NCBI GenBank assembly: GCA_002686195.1
Contig: NZAS01000149.1
Coordinates: forward strand, 1-6,293
Direction: 5' to 3'
Source of the DNA: Candidatus Pacearchaeota archaeon
Lineage (GTDB): Archaea > Nanoarchaeota > Nanoarchaeia > Pacearchaeales > GW2011-AR1
DNA: 6,293 nucleotides
The notes below the pieces were generated by a model. It did no database searches and was not told the DNA's origin. It worked only from the letters and a program-made list of their open reading frames with translations. Of this stretch, positions 1 to 4,724 are shown in pieces. Made by a program: the position numbers and the translations under genes. How positions within the stretch are numbered: the stretch's first letter is position 1; each line of letters starts with the position of its first letter.

Positions 1-2
1 GT

Positions 3-227
3 CAAGCCAAGCATCGTCGATTTTCTAAGAAAAATGAATTGTTACCAGATGAAATCGAACAGATTGCATGGGCAGTTCAGAATTTTGAGGAAGGTAGTTT
101 AGATACAGTTTGGGAATGGAAAGATATGAGCAAGCGTAAACAGGCAAAAGCTCAAACACTCTATGATACCATGATTCAAGCTAAGAAACTAGCATTAGAA
201 CAACAGGAGACAGAAACAGATGCCTAA
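3..227 (+). CDS. Unknown phage protein, 5'-truncated by the window edge
   Basis: An open frame runs from the left edge to a TAA at 225-227, giving 74 visible C-terminal residues; the true start lies outside the window. A TTG at 39 could open a 62-aa product, but it has no Shine-Dalgarno and the frame stays open upstream, so a truncated longer gene is more likely. The visible part is highly charged and probably helical: a basic start (KHRRFSKK), an acidic and tryptophan-containing middle (three W, including VWEWKD), then a Lys/Gln/Glu-rich tail. No membrane span, signal peptide or recognisable catalytic motif is seen. Its last 8 nt overlap the next gene, and the AGGAGA that serves that gene lies inside this coding sequence, which suggests translational coupling. 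Function unknown. Confidence 0.65.
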   Translation, partial: QAKHRRFSKKNELLPDEIEQIAWAVQNFEEGSLDTVWEWKDMSKRKQAKAQTLYDTMIQAKKLALEQQETETDA

Positions 228-1284
228 GAAAGATCCTTTTCAAAATCAGAAATTAGATACACTTGGTGTTTTGAAAGCTCTTAATCACTATAATCTGAAT
301 TCTAGTAAGAAAGAAGCAAAGAAGTTTCTTGCTGAGTATTTGACAGAACAGGGTAAGACTACTTTTCTGTTAAAAGATCTTAAGCATTTGAAGGATGAAG
401 ATTTTCAAGAGTCTACTGGATATGTTGCACGAATTCTTACACAGGGTAATAGTATTCCAGAGATTTCAGAAGAAAATTTTGAGCAACAAGTTAGAGATAT
501 TGGTTATAAAATTCAGAAATCTATGATGGAATTACCAGAACAGAAATCTAAACCTGTCAATGCTGTCTTGGCAGATCCCATACTTGAGTATGATGAATTT
601 TGTGCACGGTATGGTGACATTGAGTTTCAGATAGATGTAGTAATTCAAGATTCTTTTAAACATTTGGACTTTGATATTAGTAAATGGTTGGAGGGGCATA
701 AGGTAAAATCTAAAGATGTCAACTATATGATTTCACAGTTGACTAATCTTTTAGATGAGATTCAAGAAACTCTTTCAGGTAACGATAAGGATTTGAGTGA
801 AGGATACAGCTGCTATACTAAGCCACAAATGAAACGATATGCAAAGATGTTAGAAGGATGGATTCAAGAGTGTAAAAGTCATATGACAGCTAAGAGAAAA
901 ACACGTAAGGTCAAGACTAAGACTCCCGAACAAATAGTCAAGAATGTCAAGTATCAGGAATCTGAGACAGATCTGTCATTGGTTAGTGTTCCACCAGAGG
1001 AAATAGTTGGTGCGAAAGAAGTATGGTTATATAATACCAAATATCGCACGTTGATGTATTATTATTCTCCAAATGGAATAACCATTAGCGGAACTACTCT
1101 TAAAGATTTTGGTCGTTGTGGTGGTAAGAAAATAAGAAAACCAGATGTTCAGCTTGGAGAAATAGTCGCACACTATAATTTTGATGATAGAGTAAGGTGG
1201 TTTGATAGTATTAGTACTAAGGAATTTACACCGAATGGTCGTCTAAATACCAATGTAATAATTTATAAGGTATATGAAAGATAA
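220..1284 (+). CDS. Conserved-looking phage protein of unknown function, 354 aa
   Basis: The ATG at 220 is preceded by AGGAGA (205-210) at good spacing and overlaps the previous stop. The protein is soluble, with no membrane span or signal peptide. Three parts can be seen: an N-terminal Lys/Glu-rich helical region (about residues 1-110), a middle acidic helical region (about 115-220), and a basic linker (about 225-244, starting KRKTRKVKTK) leading to a compact C-terminal domain (about 265-354). That domain begins AKEVWLYNTKYR, continues with ITISGTTLKDF and ends in NGRLNTNVIIYKVYER; its alternating hydrophobic pattern suggests beta structure. I recall a similar C-terminal pattern in unknown proteins of marine T4-like phages, but could not check this. 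The basic linker could contact nucleic acid; that is inference. It starts the run of genes leading into rnh, so a replication or nucleic-acid role is possible but unproven. Confidence 0.9.
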   Translation: MPKKDPFQNQKLDTLGVLKALNHYNLNSSKKEAKKFLAEYLTEQGKTTFLLKDLKHLKDEDFQESTGYVARILTQGNSIPEISEENFEQQVRDIGYKIQKSMMELPEQKSKPVNAVLADPILEYDEFCARYGDIEFQIDVVIQDSFKHLDFDISKWLEGHKVKSKDVNYMISQLTNLLDEIQETLSGNDKDLSEGYSCYTKPQMKRYAKMLEGWIQECKSHMTAKRKTRKVKTKTPEQIVKNVKYQESETDLSLVSVPPEEIVGAKEVWLYNTKYRTLMYYYSPNGITISGTTLKDFGRCGGKKIRKPDVQLGEIVAHYNFDDRVRWFDSISTKEFTPNGRLNTNVIIYKVYER

Positions 1285-1591
1285 TATAATTCCTTTTCCT
1301 ATTTCATCTGATCGTCAGAAAGAATTGGCTGAGACATATGAAAGTACTCAGTCTAATTCTTCTATTGATCCTTTACATATTAATAAAGTTGCATTTGTTG
1401 AAGAATTACTACAAATGACAACAGTACCATTATTGAATCAATATGCTTCTCACGGTATAGATATTAAGGATAAGAGATTTCAAGTTGATTTTAGATACGC
1501 GATTGATTGTATGAAGTCGGCTATCTACCGTCAATTAGGCCTACAGCATCCTATACAGGATGTGATGGATTATATTGATATAGAGGATTAA
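1274..1591 (+). CDS. Unknown phage protein, 105 aa
   Basis: The ATG at 1274 overlaps the end of the 354-aa gene by 11 nt. The Shine-Dalgarno is weak (AAGG at 1267-1270, only 3 nt away), so translation probably depends on coupling. The protein opens with a short hydrophobic/proline segment (MKDNIIPFP), followed by a polar Ser/Gln/Glu-rich linker (residues about 11-32) and then a helical domain (about 38-105) containing DFRYAIDCMKSAIYRQLGL. It ends in an acidic tail (DYIDIED). No catalytic motif is recognised. The layout of a short N-terminal peptide, linker and C-terminal helical domain resembles small unknown proteins I recall from T4-like marine phages, without verification. It lies 2 nt before the rnh-type gene, and that gene's Shine-Dalgarno is inside its last codons. 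Confidence 0.85.
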   Translation: MKDNIIPFPISSDRQKELAETYESTQSNSSIDPLHINKVAFVEELLQMTTVPLLNQYASHGIDIKDKRFQVDFRYAIDCMKSAIYRQLGLQHPIQDVMDYIDIED

Positions 1592-1593
1592 TA

Positions 1594-2448
1594 ATGGCAA
1601 TTTTGGTTGATTATAACCAAATCTTTATTGCAAATTTGATGAAACAGCCGGAGATACACGTTAGAGGCACGGCTGACGAAGATTTGGTTAGACATATGGT
1701 ATTAAATAGTCTACGAAGCTATCGTACCAAATTTAAGAACGAATTCGGTGAATTGATAATTTGTTGTGACAATAACAAGAACTGGAGAAAGGATGTTTTT
1801 CCAGAATACAAAGCACATCGTAAGGAAGGCCGTGATAAGTCGAGTCTTGATTGGAATGATATATTTCAAACACTAAATAAGATCAGACGTGAAATTAGAG
1901 ATGTTTTTCCCTATCTAGTGATCGAGGTAGAGAGAGCAGAAGCGGATGATGTAATCGCGATCATGACAGAAATCTTGATAAGAGAACAGAATTTGATATT
2001 ATCAGGTGATAAAGATTTCGGACAACTACAAAAATATGACAATGTGTTTCAGTTCAATCCTATGAGAAAGCACTTTGTCGAGATAGATGATCCAGAAAAA
2101 TTTTTAAAAGAGCAGATACTACGTGGTGACAAGGGTGATGGAGTGCCTAATTTTCTAAGCCCTAGTGATACCTTTGTGTCTGGTTCAAGGCAAGTTCCTT
2201 TATCCAGAACTAAAGTTTCCAAGTGGATTGAGATGGAGCCGGAGATATTTTGTAATTATGAAATGGCTGTCGGTTATCAGAGAAACAAGGAAATGGTGCA
2301 GTTGAGTAGTGATGTTATTCCAGATGATGTATCAATCAGTATTCTGGAATGTTGGAAAAACTTTAAACCTAACAGTAGGTCAACAATGATGCCCTACTTT
2401 GTAGAGAATAAGCTAAAAATTCTAATGGAAAGAATTGATGAATTTTAA
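1594..2448 (+). CDS. rnh: T4 RNase H-like 5' nuclease (FEN-1/RAD2 family)
   Basis: This is a homologue of phage T4 RNase H, a 5'-to-3' nuclease of the flap endonuclease family that removes RNA primers from lagging-strand fragments. At 284 aa it is close to the T4 enzyme (about 305). Acidic metal-binding residues are visible in family order: D6 (ILVDYNQ), D59 (IICCDNN), E116 with D118 and D119 (VERAEADDVIA), D139 and D141 (LSGDKDF), and D179 and D182 (RGDKGDGVPN). The last motif starts the helix-three-turn-helix DNA-binding element. The basic stretch WRKDVFPEYKAHRK (64-77) matches the arch region. The C-terminal part also follows T4 RNase H, including the region after GVPN and the terminal IDEF. 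The ATG at 1594 has GAGGA (1583-1587) 6 nt upstream. No key residue appears missing, so the enzyme is probably active. Confidence 0.95.
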   Translation: MAILVDYNQIFIANLMKQPEIHVRGTADEDLVRHMVLNSLRSYRTKFKNEFGELIICCDNNKNWRKDVFPEYKAHRKEGRDKSSLDWNDIFQTLNKIRREIRDVFPYLVIEVERAEADDVIAIMTEILIREQNLILSGDKDFGQLQKYDNVFQFNPMRKHFVEIDDPEKFLKEQILRGDKGDGVPNFLSPSDTFVSGSRQVPLSRTKVSKWIEMEPEIFCNYEMAVGYQRNKEMVQLSSDVIPDDVSISILECWKNFKPNSRSTMMPYFVENKLKILMERIDEF

Positions 2449-2458
2449 GGAGTATATA

Positions 2459-2920
2459 ATGGAAATTTCGTTACATGAAATATTTGAGCAGGTGTCTGAG
2501 GCATCTACACCTACAGGGAAAATTGCAATCCTACATGAGAATGATTCACAAGGGTTACAAGTATTTTTACGATGTGTTTATGATGATTCTGTTGAATGGT
2601 TAGTACCTGATACAGTTCCACCATATGAGCCGAACGATGCTCCAGAGTGGGATCTCGCAGACATGAGACTAGAACAGGAAATGCCCAAGATTGGTAGATT
2701 TATTCAAGTGAATGGCCAGACACCAATTCAAGGTAAAGATTTGACCAGAACCAGACGGGAACAGCTGTTTATTCAGTTATTGGAAGGGTTGCACCCAACA
2801 GAAGCTAATTTGCTGTTATCGTCTGTTAAGGATAAGAATCGTATTTCCAAATCCAGATTAAAACAATACAAAGGACTAACAGAGAGATTAGTCAAGAAGG
2901 CCTTTCCCGATCTTATATGA
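2459..2920 (+). CDS. Conserved phage protein of unknown function, 153 aa (possibly DUF6433-like)
   Basis: The chosen start is the ATG at 2459 because a perfect AAGGAG (2447-2452) lies 6 nt upstream. In-frame TTG 2435 and ATG 2438 would lie inside rnh without their own ribosome site. The protein is soluble and acidic. It starts with a helix (ISLHEIFEQVSEASTPTGKI), continues with a strand-rich section and a proline-rich acidic loop (VPPYEPNDAPEW, about residues 53-65), and ends with a helical basic tail (KSRLKQYKGLTERLVKKAFPDLI). The pattern of an opening 'EIFEQVSEA', a 'PPYEP' loop, 'LFIQLLEGLHP' and the final 'KGLT..LV..AFP' matches a family I remember as widespread in T4-like phages and possibly catalogued as DUF6433. 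That assignment is from memory and function is unknown. It lies between rnh and the HAD gene, and its stop overlaps the next start as ATGA. Confidence 0.88.
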   Translation: MEISLHEIFEQVSEASTPTGKIAILHENDSQGLQVFLRCVYDDSVEWLVPDTVPPYEPNDAPEWDLADMRLEQEMPKIGRFIQVNGQTPIQGKDLTRTRREQLFIQLLEGLHPTEANLLLSSVKDKNRISKSRLKQYKGLTERLVKKAFPDLI

Positions 2921-3336
2921 GTTTAGATATGAATAGATGTTGGTTTATAGATGTTGATGGTACGATTGTAGAACATCAATCAGATTTTAAATTGTTGGAT
3001 GCTCTGTTCAATAAGGATTGGAAATTGGATAAGATTCTGCCTGGTGTAGCTCACTTGTGGGATAACATACCAGAGCAGGATTACATTGTGATTACTACGG
3101 CTCGTCCTAGTATTTTTCGTTACATGACAGAGAAAGCTCTCAAACGTCATGGTCTACGATTCGATTATATCCTGATGAATTTACCGTCAGGGCCTCGGAT
3201 TTTAGTTAATGATACCAAACCAGAAAATGAAGGTGGAATGACAACAGCTCATGCGATACCAGTTGAACGGAATAAAGGGTTGGCCTGGGAAGATTTTGAA
3301 GAATATTTTAGTAGCGAAGGAACTGATACTATATAG
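2917..3336 (+). CDS. Small HAD-superfamily phosphatase
   Basis: This is a 139-aa member of the haloacid dehalogenase-like hydrolases, Mg-dependent phosphatases that use an aspartyl-phosphate intermediate. Motif I is FIDVDGT with nucleophile D12 and general acid D14. Motif II is VITTARP with T60 or T61. R94 or K101 may supply the motif III base, and D99 in ILVNDTKP is the likely motif IV acid. About 45 residues separate motifs I and II, so any C1 cap is small; the compact form resembles phosphatases acting on nucleotides, nucleic-acid ends or sugar phosphates. The substrate cannot be read from sequence. The tail TAHAIPVERNKGL also recurs, as I recall, in phage-type HAD proteins. The start overlaps the previous stop (ATGA) without a clear Shine-Dalgarno, which suggests coupled translation; an in-frame ATG at 2929 is an alternative. 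It ends the operon. Confidence 0.88.
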   Translation: MSLDMNRCWFIDVDGTIVEHQSDFKLLDALFNKDWKLDKILPGVAHLWDNIPEQDYIVITTARPSIFRYMTEKALKRHGLRFDYILMNLPSGPRILVNDTKPENEGGMTTAHAIPVERNKGLAWEDFEEYFSSEGTDTI

Positions 3337-3408
3337 TAGATTTCTTTTTTGGAAAGGTAGATTTCAGAAATCATGGATTTTGTGGAGAATTGAAACATGT
3401 TATGGAAT

Positions 3409-3457
3409 ACCGGCGGATGACTTTCAGTTTAGGAAGTTACCGCCGGTTTCTATTTTA
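3409..3457 (+). terminator. Probable rho-independent terminator after the rnh/HAD operon
   Basis: A perfect 8-bp GC-rich stem, ACCGGCGG (3409-3416) with CCGCCGGT (3440-3447), is followed by the T-rich TTCTATTTTA (3448-3457). The 23 nt between the arms can pair further: TGACTT (3418-3423) with AAGTTA (3434-3439), including one G-T wobble and an unpaired A3417, extends the stem to about 14 bp. The minus-strand side has no T-run, so it would act only on + strand transcripts. It lies 72 nt after the HAD stop and before the small-gene cluster. It is unusually long for a simple terminator and may allow some readthrough, since no clear promoter is visible before the next gene. Confidence 0.75.
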
Positions 3458-3483
3458 ATCAAAGATTTATGGGGGTTTGGAAA

Positions 3484-3726
3484 ATGGCTACACCATCTAA
3501 AACAAGGGTAAACTTATCAGAGGGTTTACAGTTTTTACTTGATTCTATCAAGGATGAAACTGAAGAATTGAAAAATATGGCAGAGATGTTGTCAGATGAT
3601 CTACCACTGTCTAAGACAGCTAGAGCTCGGATTGAGTTAGGATTCGCGATAATTAAGTCTTGTTGTAGGATGTCAAATGAATTGTTTGAATATAATGAGG
3701 GAATAACCGTAAAATATGACGATTGA
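3484..3726 (+). CDS. Small unknown phage protein, 80 aa
   Basis: The ATG at 3484 is preferred over the in-frame ATG at 3469 because the G-rich run at 3471-3475 then serves as Shine-Dalgarno at 8-nt spacing, while 3469 has none. The product begins MATPSKTRVNLSEG and is mostly predicted helix with many Glu, Lys, Leu and Met (for example DSIKDETEELKNMAEMLSDD). It has a Cys pair (SCCRMSNE) and an acidic end. No membrane span or known domain is recognised. It is the first gene after the terminator-like hairpin and overlaps the next small gene by 11 nt. Small acidic helical proteins are typical of phage early regions and often bind host proteins, but nothing here shows a target. Confidence 0.75.
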   Translation: MATPSKTRVNLSEGLQFLLDSIKDETEELKNMAEMLSDDLPLSKTARARIELGFAIIKSCCRMSNELFEYNEGITVKYDD

Positions 3727-3892
3727 AGAACAGTATGAATATTTAGTTGCGAGAGGGTTTACAAGAAGGATTAAGGAAGCTCTTGAAAAGGGATTTTATC
3801 CTGATCCAGAGAAGGGTAAAAAACTAGTAGAAAATCTTGAAGCTAAAATGGCAGCTCTCAAGGAATTGGATAAAGAATGCGGTACAGATTGA
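3716..3892 (+). CDS. Small unknown phage protein, 58 aa
   Basis: This frame opens with ATG at 3716, inside the last codons of the 80-aa gene, and runs to TGA at 3890-3892. A GAGGGA (3697-3702) lies 13 nt upstream, rather far, so coupling to the preceding gene may help. The protein begins MTIEEQYEYLVARGFTRRIK, has a turn around GFYPDPEKGKK (residues 26-36), and ends in a Lys/Glu/Leu-rich helix with the tail CGTD. It is soluble, with no recognised motif. Support comes from its typical phage composition and its close fit between two other genes. Function unknown. Confidence 0.65.
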   Translation: MTIEEQYEYLVARGFTRRIKEALEKGFYPDPEKGKKLVENLEAKMAALKELDKECGTD

Positions 3893-3999
3893 TTGTTCCA
3901 GAAGGATTATATGAATCTGATACTATTATCGGATTAGTAGTAGAGGTATTAAGGCATCGGTTTGAACATTTGGTCAAACACGGAAAATGGATGGACTAA
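3877..3999 (+). CDS. Very small unknown protein, 40 aa
   Basis: The ATG at 3877 starts 16 nt before the previous stop, and the frame ends with TAA at 3997-3999, whose last base is the first base of the next ATG (TAATG). AAGGA (3860-3864) lies 12 nt upstream. The protein begins MRYRLIVPEGLYESD, has a hydrophobic/helical middle (TIIGLVVEVLRHRFEHLV) and ends HGKWMD. The hydrophobic run is short and broken by charges, so it is probably an amphipathic helix rather than a membrane span. Evidence is mainly that it fills the gap between neighbours with overlaps at both ends. Function unknown. Confidence 0.5.
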   Translation: MRYRLIVPEGLYESDTIIGLVVEVLRHRFEHLVKHGKWMD

Positions 4000-4205
4000 T
4001 GATAAGTAAATTGTTAAATTATCACAGGAAAATTTCAGAGGTTACTATTCGAGTTGCTCTGACAGAGACAATACAGATAATATTTGTTACAGTGATATTT
4101 ACAATGGTAATGTTAATGATTTCTCACCTGTTAATAGCGGGTGAGTTTGGTACTCTCTGGTGGAGTGCTGAAAGAGGTTGGTTGTGGAAGAACTTGATTG
4201 GGTAG
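3999..4205 (+). CDS. Small single-span membrane protein, 68 aa
   Basis: The start at 3999 shares its A with the preceding TAA, and the purine-rich GGATGGA (3989-3995) just upstream may act as a weak ribosome site; an in-frame ATG at 3987 would give 72 aa. A basic N-terminal part (SKLLNYHRK) is followed by one long hydrophobic segment (about residues 26-47, with IIFVTVIFTMVML) and a tryptophan-rich C-terminal part (TLWWSAERGWLWKNLIG), suggesting an inner-membrane protein with an interfacial tail. No family is recognised. It overlaps the next small membrane protein gene by 22 nt. Holin, superinfection exclusion or host-membrane roles are possible, but the sequence does not decide. Confidence 0.6.
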   Translation: MISKLLNYHRKISEVTIRVALTETIQIIFVTVIFTMVMLMISHLLIAGEFGTLWWSAERGWLWKNLIG

Positions 4206-4303
4206 TGATTGGTGCTTGTGTTATGTGGGGAATTGGGATGATCGGTGTTGGAATTGTTGTTTACAGGTCAGTCTCAAAAGGTGATGATGGTAAATTTGAC
4301 TAG
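4184..4303 (+). CDS. Small single-span membrane protein, 39 aa, GTG start
   Basis: The frame opens at GTG 4184 with AGAGG (4173-4177) 6 nt upstream and ends with TAG at 4301-4303. The product begins MEELDWVVIG. It has one glycine-rich hydrophobic segment (about residues 6-27, with WGIGMIGVGIVV), then a short basic-to-acidic tail (YRSVSKGDDGKFD). The charge pattern, acidic before and Arg/Lys just after the span, predicts an outside N-terminus and cytoplasmic C-terminus. It overlaps the preceding membrane protein gene, and the two may work together, though that is only inferred from adjacency. Just 8 nt separate its stop from the tRNA. Confidence 0.55.
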   Translation: MEELDWVVIGACVMWGIGMIGVGIVVYRSVSKGDDGKFD

Positions 4304-4311
4304 AATAATAA

Positions 4312-4385
4312 CGGGGTGTAGTACAGTCCGGCAGTACGCCTGCTTTGGGAGCAGGAGGTCGCAGGTTCAAATCCTGCCACCCCGA
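4312..4385 (+). tRNA. tRNA-Pro, anticodon UGG
   Basis: A complete cloverleaf can be drawn. The acceptor CGGGGTG (4312-4318) pairs with CACCCCG (4378-4384), followed by discriminator A4385. The D stem is GTAC/GTAC (4321-4324, 4334-4337). The anticodon stem CCTGC/GCAGG (4339-4343, 4351-4355) encloses the loop TTTGGGA, with anticodon TGG at 4346-4348 and G37. The T stem GCAGG/CCTGC (4361-4365, 4373-4377) carries the loop TTCAAAT. The C1-G72 pair and A73 fit bacterial tRNA-Pro. CCA is not encoded (TTT follows), so the host nucleotidyltransferase must add it. The gene sits between two coding genes with only 8 and 19 nt of spacing, so it is probably cut out of a longer transcript. Confidence 0.96.
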
Positions 4386-4404
4386 TTTTCGTGAGGTGGT
4401 TATT

Positions 4405-4605
4405 ATGAATCTAAAAGATAATACGTTGAAGGTAAAGCTAATATTTGAGTTAGATGTAGAGACAGATGATACTATAGAACCGAAGCATGTGGTTAATATC
4501 ATCGCGGATGAAATTCGTATTAGGAAAAAATATGATGGATTTGAAGTCAGTGGCTTTGAAATGGACTATGAGGTAAGAAAAAATCCAGATATGTGGAAAG
4601 TTTGA
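4405..4605 (+). CDS. Small unknown phage protein, 66 aa
   Basis: The ATG at 4405 has GAGGTGG (4393-4399) 5 nt upstream. The frame is also open further back, but that would run through the tRNA, so those starts are rejected. The product begins MNLKDNTLKVKLIFELDVET. It alternates hydrophobic and charged residues like a beta strand, followed by a helix (KHVVNIIADEIRIRKK) and another strand-like segment (FEVSGFEMDYEV), suggesting a small alpha/beta fold. No motif is recognised. Its TGA (4603-4605) lies within the A-tract block upstream of the helicase promoter. It may share a transcript with the tRNA. Confidence 0.75.
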   Translation: MNLKDNTLKVKLIFELDVETDDTIEPKHVVNIIADEIRIRKKYDGFEVSGFEMDYEVRKNPDMWKV

Positions 4606-4672
4606 AAAAAAGTTTGAAAAAAGTTGCATTTAGACTTGACACGGCTAGTGTCAATATGGTATAATTAGTATT
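4605..4672 (+). repeat. Dispersed promoter repeat, copy 1 (matches 6223-6288)
   Basis: This block and 6223-6288 share A7, GTTTG, A6, GT, GCATTTA, CTTGACAC, GCTA, ATATGGTATAAT and AGTATT in the same order, with single-base indels near 4625 and 4666. The copies flank the helicase gene in the same orientation, so the gene plus one copy forms a unit of about 1.6 kb that homologous recombination could duplicate, delete or exchange. Confidence 0.85.
4636..4654. promoter_or_regulatory. Perfect 7-bp dyad over the promoter -35: possible operator
   Basis: TTGACAC (4636-4642) and GTGTCAA (4648-4654) form a perfect inverted repeat around a 5-nt centre (GGCTA). The left arm contains the -35 hexamer, so a dimeric protein bound here would compete with RNA polymerase. 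The second promoter copy keeps the left arm but not the right. No binding protein is identifiable in the window, so an operator role is inference. Confidence 0.45.
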
Positions 4673-4676
4673 GAAG

Positions 4677-4697
4677 GGTTGAGAAAGGTTCTTAACC
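4677..4697 (+). promoter_or_regulatory. 5' leader stem-loop near the start of the helicase transcript
   Basis: GGTTGAGAA (4677-4685) pairs with TTCTTAACC (4689-4697) around an AGG loop: 9 bp including one G-U pair. It starts about 5 nt from the predicted transcript start. No T-run follows, so it is not a terminator; a 5'-stabilising hairpin or protein-binding site is more likely. Confidence 0.5.
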
Positions 4698-4710
4698 GAT
4701 TGAACGACAG

Positions 4711-4724
4711 GACACGGAGGTGTC
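4711..4724 (+). promoter_or_regulatory. Hairpin holding the helicase Shine-Dalgarno in its loop
   Basis: GACAC (4711-4715) pairs with GTGTC (4720-4724) around the loop GGAG. The Shine-Dalgarno GGAGG (4716-4720) is thus mostly in the loop, and the stem ends immediately before the ATG at 4725. Such structures in phages can act as translational operators. The GACACGG...GTGTC core repeats the dyad at the promoter. Confidence 0.5.

Larger units (their letters stand above)
4604..4672 (+). promoter_or_regulatory. Strong extended -10 sigma70-type promoter with A-tract upstream element (copy 1)
   Basis: TTGACA (4636-4641) and TATAAT (4660-4665) are perfect consensus hexamers separated by 18 bp, with an extended -10 TG at 4657-4658. 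Upstream, GTTTGA followed by A-runs occurs twice (A7 at 4605-4611, A6 at 4617-4622), about one helical turn apart, as in an UP element or bent DNA. Transcription would begin near 4672, giving a leader of about 53 nt before the helicase ATG. The strength and A-tracts resemble T4-type early promoters. A near-copy follows the helicase gene. Confidence 0.92.

Noticed and set aside
1446..1470. TATGCTTC resembling a T4 middle-promoter MotA box
   Set aside because: It is inside a coding gene, the -10 match is poor, and MotA control cannot be assumed for this phage.
3251..3511. 86-aa frame spanning the end of the HAD gene and the terminator
   Set aside because: It would be translated across the terminator hairpin, lacks a ribosome site and overlaps two better genes.
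4184..4219. Lipobox-like IGAC (residues 9-12) in the 39-aa protein, suggesting an outer-membrane spanin lipoprotein
   Set aside because: The N-terminus is acidic with no basic n-region, and the hydrophobic span continues past the Cys, so it does not form a lipoprotein signal.
4345..4404. Upstream in-frame extension of the 66-aa gene through the tRNA
   Set aside because: The extension reads the anticodon and T arms as protein and has no ribosome site; ATG 4405 has a good Shine-Dalgarno.
4221..4502. Minus-strand 93-aa open frame
   Set aside because: It is antisense to the tRNA and two + strand genes, has an unnatural composition and no supporting context.
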